From Planctomycetota bacterium (GTDB taxonomy: Bacteria; Planctomycetota; SZUA-567; JAKLDR01): DNA of 64,000 nucleotides. A program made the position numbers and the translations under genes. Shown piece after piece: positions 59,295-64,000 of this stretch (positions within the stretch are counted from its first letter, which is position 1; each line of letters begins with the position of its first letter). The stretch spans positions 23,737-87,736 of the forward strand of contig JAKLDR010000009.1 in NCBI GenBank assembly GCA_022703445.1, read 5' to 3'. The notes beneath the pieces are model-generated. The model worked only from the letters and a program-made list of their open reading frames with translations, was not told the origin of the DNA and made no database searches.

Positions 59295-60183
59295 TCAGGC
59301 CGAGGGACTCCGCCAGCTGGTCCGGCGCCTCAACGTGCAGGGGCCGCGCCCGAGGCCGGACGAGCCGGCGCCCGGGCGCCGCGCGCGCACCGTGGCCGTG
59401 ACCGGCGGCAAGGGCGGCGTGGGCAAGTCGAGCCTGGCCGCCAACCTGGGCCTGGCCCTGGCCGCGGCCGGCCGGCGCACCCTGCTGGTCGACGCCGACC
59501 TGGGGCTGGCCTCGGCCGACCTGCTCCTGGGCGTCCGGCCCCGGGCGACGCTGGCCGAGGTGGCCCTGGACGGGCTGGAGGTCCGCGAGGCCCTGGTGCC
59601 GGTCGCCCCGCGGCTGGACCTGCTCCCGGGCGCATCGGGCGTGGCCGACCTGGCCGACCTGACGCCGGTGGCGCGGCAGACGCTGATTGCCTCGCTGGCC
59701 GGCCTGGACGGCGAGTACGACGTGTTGCTGGTCGACACGGCCGCCGGCGCCGGCGAGCAGGTGCGCGCCTTCCTGCGCGCCGCCGACCGGGTCCTGGCCG
59801 TGACCACGCCGGACCCGGCGGCGGTCACCGACGCCTACGCGCTCTTCAAGCTGCTGGCCGCCGAGGGCCACCGCGGGCTGGGGCTGACCGTGAACATGGC
59901 TCGCTCCGAGGACGAGGGCGCGCGCGTCGCCGGGCGCATCGCCCAGGTGGCCCGGCGCTACCTGGGGGCCGAGATCGAGCTGCTGGGCAGCGTCCCCTTC
60001 GACTGGCAGGCGGCGGCCGCGGTCCGCGCGCGCCGGCCGCTTCTGACGGCGGCCCCCTTCGCCCCGGCCAGCCACGCCGTCCGGCGCATCGGGGAGCGGC
60101 TGAAGTCCTGGGCCCTGCCGGCGGTCCGGGAAGGGGAGCGCGGCGGGCTGATGGCCTGGCTAGCGGGGTGCTGCAATGCATAG
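59287..60183 (+). CDS. flhG: FlhG (YlxH) MinD-type ATPase
   Basis: 298 residues. An N-terminal FlhF-activating stretch (QAEGLRQLVRRLNVQGPRPR) is followed by the deviant Walker A GGKGGVGKSSLAANLGLALA, Walker B-type VDADLGLASADLLLGV, LVDTAAGAGEQVRAFL and a C-terminal amphipathic region. It limits flagellar number by stimulating FlhF GTPase and contacting the C ring. GTG start overlapping flhF; end overlaps the next small gene by 8 bp. Confidence 0.93.
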   Translation: MPDQAEGLRQLVRRLNVQGPRPRPDEPAPGRRARTVAVTGGKGGVGKSSLAANLGLALAAAGRRTLLVDADLGLASADLLLGVRPRATLAEVALDGLEVREALVPVAPRLDLLPGASGVADLADLTPVARQTLIASLAGLDGEYDVLLVDTAAGAGEQVRAFLRAADRVLAVTTPDPAAVTDAYALFKLLAAEGHRGLGLTVNMARSEDEGARVAGRIAQVARRYLGAEIELLGSVPFDWQAAAAVRARRPLLTAAPFAPASHAVRRIGERLKSWALPAVREGERGGLMAWLAGCCNA

Positions 60184-60580
60184 GTTCCTGGCGGCGTTCC
60201 TGGGGATCCTGGCCTTCCTGGTGGTCTGCCTCTACTGGCTGTGGCAGATCGCCGCGGGGCGTCCCGCGCTGCCCCTGGAGGACGTGGCCCTGCGGGCGCT
60301 GCTGGCCATGCTGGCGGTGGCGGCGCTGGGGTGGCTGCTGGGCAGAATCGGGCTGGCGCTGATCTCAGAGTCCTGGCACGAGTCCCGCGCCAGGGAAGAG
60401 GTCAGCTCCGGACGGGGTGTGGCCTTCGGCGGCCCCGGCGCGCGCCAGGATGGCAGCCGACCGGCGGCCGGGACCGCGGCGGGAGGCGCCGGCGCATCCG
60501 GACCGGGAACTGGAACCGGCGCCGGGGCCAGGGCCGCTCCGGGAGCCAGGGCGGGACCGGCGGATGGCCGGTCGCAGTGA
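60176..60580 (+). CDS. Small two-TM protein, unknown, between flhG and fliA
   Basis: 134 residues. Two hydrophobic helices (FLAAFLGILAFLVVCLYWLW and ALLAMLAVAALGWLLGRIGL) are followed by a low-complexity Gly/Ala/Pro tail of about 60 residues. No family is recognised. Its ATG overlaps the flhG end by 8 bp, so translation is probably coupled. A role in the flagellar locus is inferred only from position. Confidence 0.6.
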   Translation: MHRFLAAFLGILAFLVVCLYWLWQIAAGRPALPLEDVALRALLAMLAVAALGWLLGRIGLALISESWHESRAREEVSSGRGVAFGGPGARQDGSRPAAGTAAGGAGASGPGTGTGAGARAAPGARAGPADGRSQ

Positions 60581-60656
60581 ACCTTCGCGCGAGTCGTTCG
60601 GCTGAGCACGGCGGGGGAAGACAGAGATTTCTAACTGGGGGAGGGAGGGCAGGCAG

Positions 60657-61454
60657 GTGACTACGACTTCGGTAGAGAACAAGCAGTGCGACATCGACAG
60701 GCTTTGGCGGCAGTATGTGCGGCACCGGGACCCGGAGATGCGCAACCGGCTGATTGAGCATTATCTGCCGGTGGTCCGCTACCACGCGGAGCGGCTCAAG
60801 GCCGGGTTGCCCGGGCTGGTCGACCTCAACGACCTGCTGAGCGCGGGCACGGTCGGGCTGATCGAGGCCATCACCAAGTTCGACCCGCGCAGGAACATCA
60901 AGTTCGAGACCTTCTGCAGCCAGAGGGTGCGCGGGGCCATGTTCGACGACCTGCGCCGGGCCGACTGGGTCCCGCGGCAGGTGCGCAGCAAGGCGCAGCA
61001 CCTGGCCGAGCGCCGCGACGCGCTGACCGCCAAGCTGGAGCGCATCCCCACCCAGGAGGAGATGGCCGAGGAACTCGGCCTGGATGTGGAGGAGTACAAG
61101 GACCTGGCCGATGCCCTGTGCATCAAGGACCAGATCTCCATCGAGGGCTGCCAGGTGGAGTCGTCCAAGTACAGCCGCACACTGCGCATGGACCTGGCCG
61201 CCGACACCCGCGTCCGGCACCCCCTCGGGGAGATGCAGCGCCGCGAACTGCGCCAGGCCGCGGTGCGCGGGCTCTGCGACAAGGAGAAGCAGGTCCTGGT
61301 CATGTACTACTACGACGAGCTGACCATGAAGGAGATCGGCGACGTCCTGGGCATCTCCGAGAGCCGGGTCTGCCAGATCCACACCCAGCTGCTCAAGTTC
61401 CTCCGCCGCAAGTTCGAGGACCTGGGCCTGGACGGAGCCATCGAGGAGGAGTAG
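60657..61454 (+). CDS. fliA: Flagellar sigma factor FliA (sigma-28/WhiG family)
   Basis: 265 residues. Region 2: LIEHYLPVVRYHAERLKAGL, DLLSAGTVGLIEAITKFDPR, KFETFCSQRVRGAMFDDLRR and ADWVPRQVR, all signature residues of sigma-28. Region 3 and region 4 follow (YYDELTMKEIGDVLGISESR, VCQIHTQLLKFLR). It should transcribe late flagellar genes, which are not in this window. GTG start at 60657 behind GGGAGGGAGG. No flgM anti-sigma gene is recognised nearby. Confidence 0.94.
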   Translation: MTTTSVENKQCDIDRLWRQYVRHRDPEMRNRLIEHYLPVVRYHAERLKAGLPGLVDLNDLLSAGTVGLIEAITKFDPRRNIKFETFCSQRVRGAMFDDLRRADWVPRQVRSKAQHLAERRDALTAKLERIPTQEEMAEELGLDVEEYKDLADALCIKDQISIEGCQVESSKYSRTLRMDLAADTRVRHPLGEMQRRELRQAAVRGLCDKEKQVLVMYYYDELTMKEIGDVLGISESRVCQIHTQLLKFLRRKFEDLGLDGAIEEE

Positions 61455-61501
61455 GATCAGGTGGCGCGCAGTGCGTGGAACGGGCAGCGGAGCATGAGTC
61501 G

Positions 61502-61537
61502 CGCTCCCGGCTGCCGTTGCGGGCAGGCCCGGGAGCG
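61502..61537 (+). promoter_or_regulatory. Stable intercistronic hairpin after fliA
   Basis: CGCTCCCGG (61502-61510) pairs with CCGGGAGCG (61529-61537), and CTGCC with GGCAG inside it, leaving a short GTTGCG loop. There is no T-tract, so it is not a standard intrinsic terminator. It ends just before the ribosome site of the 61550 gene and could attenuate translation or stabilise the transcript's 3' end. Confidence 0.5.
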
Positions 61538-61549
61538 GGGTGAGCCGGC

Positions 61550-61876
61550 ATGAAGATCAGCAACATACAGGAGAACCTCAGCAAGACCGAGCTCATCCAG
61601 CGCCTCCAGCAGATCATGCAGGATGCGGCCAGGGCCTCGCAGGACGTGCAGACCGCCCGCGGCCAGGAGCGCAGTCGGGTGGCCCAGGAGCAGGTCGAGA
61701 CTTCGCAGGAGGCGGAGCAGGACCGCGTTCGGGAGGACGGCCGTGGTCCTCAGCAGGATGGCGGGCAGAAGCGGCGCAGGCGACGTTCGGAGAAGCCTGA
61801 TCCGGCAGCGGATCCACGTAAGATCAGTCACCTGCCTCCAAGCGACGAGGGACGGTTCATCGACATAACTGTTTGA
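61550..61876 (+). CDS. Small charged protein at the end of the flagellar locus
   Basis: 108 residues. The N-terminus ISNIQENLSKTELIQRLQQI is helical, the middle is very rich in Gln, Glu and Arg, and the C-terminus is a compact PPSDEGRFIDITV. I know no function. It sits where Gram-positive loci carry small genes after sigD. A FlgM-like anti-sigma role was considered, but the pattern does not fit. The AT-rich gap that follows marks the end of the operon. Confidence 0.6.
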   Translation: MKISNIQENLSKTELIQRLQQIMQDAARASQDVQTARGQERSRVAQEQVETSQEAEQDRVREDGRGPQQDGGQKRRRRRSEKPDPAADPRKISHLPPSDEGRFIDITV

Positions 61877-62066
61877 TATTTTGAAACATAAGTGGCGTAT
61901 CGATAGCGTAGCGCCGCAGTATGGCGTTACTCTGCGGTAACACCAGCTTGGGGCAGACATCGCTAATCAGTAGCGTATGCTTCGTATGTCTGTGACTTGT
62001 GAATGCTAGGCCACTGGCCCATAGTTTGTTAGTGGTTCATATGGCAAAGAGCTAGGAGGTTGTCCC
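61877..62066. other. AT-rich gap between flagellar locus and pseudopilin cluster
   Basis: 190 bases with a marked drop in GC. A hairpin (CCGCAG near 61914 with CTGCGG near 61934) may end the flagellar transcript. Weak -35/-10 pairs (TTGTGA 61997-62002, CATAGT 62020-62025, 17-base spacer) could serve the pseudopilin genes. Neither is certain. Confidence 0.4.
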
Positions 62067-62534
62067 ATGCATCTGAAGCAAGATGGTTGCAGCAAGCCGC
62101 CGAAGGGCCTGACGCTCATCGAAGTGATGATCGCCACGGCCATAGTCGGCATCATGTGCACCAGCGTTCTGACCGTGATGTACAAGACGGAGCAGACCAA
62201 TCGATTCTGCTTCCAGTACACCACGGCTGTGCGCGCCGCGCACCAGGCCATGGAGATTCTGCAGTCCGAGGATCTGGACACCTTGCGGGCGCAGGACGGC
62301 CTGACCTTCGCTGTCCTGGTGGCCGACAGCGTCGAGGAGACGGGCGGGGTGACCATGGACGGACTGTCCGGTGCGGATCTGGACGCTCTGATCGCCGGCG
62401 GTCGCTATGCGCTGGTCCAGGGCACGGTCAGTGTCACGGACCTGGGCTGGGGCGGGGCCGACAAGGCCTACCAGATCACGGTGGCCGTGCCAACCCTGGG
62501 CGTGACTCTGACCGCCGTCCGGGCGCGGATCTGA
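62067..62534 (+). CDS. Type II secretion/type IV pilus-like pseudopilin
   Basis: 155 residues. A prepilin leader (KPPKG|LTLIEVMIATAIVGIMC) has the cleavable Gly, the Glu at +5 and a hydrophobic helix. The rest is a small beta domain. The protein should be cleaved by a prepilin peptidase and assembled in a pseudopilus or minor pilin tip. The ATG follows CTAGGAGG. The next pseudopilin starts 12 bp later. Confidence 0.8.
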   Translation: MHLKQDGCSKPPKGLTLIEVMIATAIVGIMCTSVLTVMYKTEQTNRFCFQYTTAVRAAHQAMEILQSEDLDTLRAQDGLTFAVLVADSVEETGGVTMDGLSGADLDALIAGGRYALVQGTVSVTDLGWGGADKAYQITVAVPTLGVTLTAVRARI

Positions 62535-62546
62535 GGGGAGGCAGCC

Positions 62547-63332
62547 ATGAACGCGCAGAACCGCCGTGCCGGCTTCACCCTGCTGGAAATCATCGTGGCC
62601 ATGTCCATATTCGCGATCGTCGCGGTCCTCACGCTGGGCATGCTCAAGCGCTCGGCCGAGACGGCCAGCATGGACCTGATCCAGACGCACACCGAGAACC
62701 AGGTGCAGGAGGCGGTCGACTCCATCGTGCGCGACCTGAAGGAGACCTCGCCGGCCCTCTGCACCTTCGCCAACTTCAATGACGCCCAGGGGCGAGCCCA
62801 GACCGCCATCTGCTTTCCCACGGCCCGCGCCCGGGCCTCCGGGGCCTTCCAGACCGAGAGCATGGGGGTAATCTCCGGGCGGCCCGTGTGGCAGGGGGCG
62901 GTGGTCTATGCCATCGGGCCGGACGGTGTCATCTTCAAGTACGTCGATTACTCGGCGCGCGCCTACACCGGGCCTCTCTACGTGTCCGCAGTGACCGCCA
63001 ACGACATCACTGTGTGCATGCCGGACGGGACGGTCACTGCCGTCTTCTCGCGAGTGAACCGTCCGGCGGCCGGCGGGCCGCAGACGGCGGTGCCGCTGCA
63101 GGGGCGGTTCCGGCAGCTTGCGGCGCAGATGAGTCGGACGACCTGCTGGAACTGCAGCACCGAGTTCATCCCCATGCCGCCGGGCTTCACCTGTCCCACC
63201 TGCGCGCAGGCGGGGGCCGGGGCCATCCAGCTGACGGTCAGCAGCGAGATCGAGCACCGCACCTCGCAGCTCAGCGGAACCAACGTGATCACCACGCTGA
63301 CCAACGAGGCGCTCAGCCGGAACCAGAACTAG
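62547..63332 (+). CDS. Pseudopilin with a zinc-ribbon-like insert
   Basis: 261 residues. The prepilin leader is RRAG|FTLLEIIVAMSIFAIVAVL (Gly cleavage, Glu at +5). Near the C-terminus TCWNCSTEFIPMPPGFTCPTC places four cysteines as CX2C-X12-CX2C (residues 200, 203, 216, 219), a zinc-ribbon pattern that is unusual in an exported pilin-like protein. The rest is beta-rich. GGGAGG precedes the ATG. It lies in a cluster with two other pilin-like genes. Confidence 0.78.
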   Translation: MNAQNRRAGFTLLEIIVAMSIFAIVAVLTLGMLKRSAETASMDLIQTHTENQVQEAVDSIVRDLKETSPALCTFANFNDAQGRAQTAICFPTARARASGAFQTESMGVISGRPVWQGAVVYAIGPDGVIFKYVDYSARAYTGPLYVSAVTANDITVCMPDGTVTAVFSRVNRPAAGGPQTAVPLQGRFRQLAAQMSRTTCWNCSTEFIPMPPGFTCPTCAQAGAGAIQLTVSSEIEHRTSQLSGTNVITTLTNEALSRNQN

Positions 63333-63354
63333 GTCCGGAACAGGAGGGTGGACC

Positions 63355-64000
63355 ATGACTGCCAAGATCGACCGGAACGGACGGGAGCGGCGGGGCACGG
63401 CACTGATTCTGACCATAGTCCTGGTCATGGTCACGTCGCTCTTGCTCTACACCATGTCGACGCTCTGCATCGGACGGAGCCGCTCGGCCTTCGCGGCGGA
63501 CAGCCGGCTCTCGCGGTCCTACGCTGCCGATGCCGGCCTGGAGCGCGCCAAGCTGGAGGTGGCCGCCAGCCGGACGTGGCTGGGGACCAATGCCGGCCAG
63601 GCGGCGGCGTCCTTCTCGGGCGGGGCCACGTCCTTCGACATCAACGGCTACCGGGTGACGGTGAGCGTGGCGGCCACGACCGATCCGAACTGGTTCCTGG
63701 TCAGGAGCACGGCGGTCCCGGCGGGGCGTACCGAGCCGGTCACCACCATCGGGATGACCTTCAAGAACGCCGCCACGGTGACCACCACCACCATCTCGAC
63801 CACGGAGACCGTCAGTTACACGCTCTTCTCGGACTACGCCCGGTTCGTCAGCCTGAACGACCTGAGCGTGGGCGCCAATGCCAAGTACCTGGGCAAGGTG
63901 CACGCCAACGGAGACCTCAACATCGGCGGGAACAACGTGACCTTCTATGACACGGCGACCTGCCACGGAAGCATCACCTATGCCGACGCGACCGCCAAGA
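63355..64000 (+). CDS. PilX-type pilus assembly protein, 3' truncated by window edge
   Basis: At least 215 residues without a stop, continuing past the window. An N-terminal helix (RGTALILTIVLVMVTSLLLY then TMSTL) lacks the prepilin Glu but has the PilX/GspK-like layout, with YAADAGLERAKLEVA as in pilus-associated minor pilins. A long Thr-rich beta region follows. AGGAGGGTGGACC precedes the ATG. It is the third gene of the pseudopilin cluster. Confidence 0.7.
   Translation, partial: MTAKIDRNGRERRGTALILTIVLVMVTSLLLYTMSTLCIGRSRSAFAADSRLSRSYAADAGLERAKLEVAASRTWLGTNAGQAAASFSGGATSFDINGYRVTVSVAATTDPNWFLVRSTAVPAGRTEPVTTIGMTFKNAATVTTTTISTTETVSYTLFSDYARFVSLNDLSVGANAKYLGKVHANGDLNIGGNNVTFYDTATCHGSITYADATAK

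Noticed and set aside
61550..61876. FlgM anti-sigma factor
   Set aside because: The position after fliA is suggestive, but the sequence lacks the FlgM C-terminal sigma-binding helix pattern.

Overview
The window is high-GC DNA (roughly 65-70 %) with bacterial gene density, Shine-Dalgarno sites and sigma-54 signals. The gene mix points to a PVC-group bacterium, probably Planctomycetota, but no marker gene here settles the phylum. The mix includes a YetA/PcRGLX-type rhamnogalacturonan lyase, two B12-type radical SAM proteins, an S23-type four-helix-bundle gene, pseudopilins, a LexA-DinB-DnaE2 cassette and a full flagellar export locus. Several compensated frame breaks near the left edge could be real decay or assembly error. 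I see no rRNA, tRNA or CRISPR.

Left, accessory half (1-30.4 kb). A fragment of a degenerate sigma-54-type AAA+ protein is followed by two broken genes: an E1/ThiF-like adenylyltransferase and a FeeM-like N-acyl amino acid synthase with a TPR tail. A convergent, intact acyl-AMP ligase and a B12-binding radical SAM gene follow. A 0.7 kb gap holds a probable small RNA (sigma-54-like promoter plus intrinsic terminator). Next come a histidine kinase, a small eRF1-like protein and a second radical SAM protein. On the minus strand lies a LexA-controlled operon: lexA, DUF6504, an S23 cassette, dinB, dnaE2-type polymerase, DUF72 and a UvrD-like helicase. Its single visible promoter has a 21-bp palindrome between the -35 and -10 elements. 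Beyond it are a cell-wall amidase, a KBL/AONS-like PLP enzyme, an amidohydrolase, an M20 peptidase, an unknown 545-aa protein, an exported PL26-like lyase and a methyltransferase.

Right half (30.6-61.9 kb). This is one long co-directional flagellar locus. A MerR-like regulator, a giant TPR membrane protein, FlgN, a PAS histidine kinase and an NtrC-type activator come first. A consensus sigma-54 promoter then precedes flgB-flgC-fliE-fliF-fliG-fliH-fliI-fliJ-motE-like-fliK-flgD-TIGR02530-flgE-flbD-motA-motB-fliL-fliN-fliO-fliP-fliQ-fliR-flhB-flhA-flhF-flhG-fliA. Spacing is tight, with many 4-bp overlaps. No fliM is present, and FliN carries two FliM-like N-terminal motifs. The last 2 kb starts a pseudopilin cluster that runs off the edge.

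The accessory half is studded with long imperfect intergenic hairpins, each built from a different short periodic word; I saw none in the flagellar half. One pair encloses the S23 gene inside the SOS operon, which suggests a mobile cassette.
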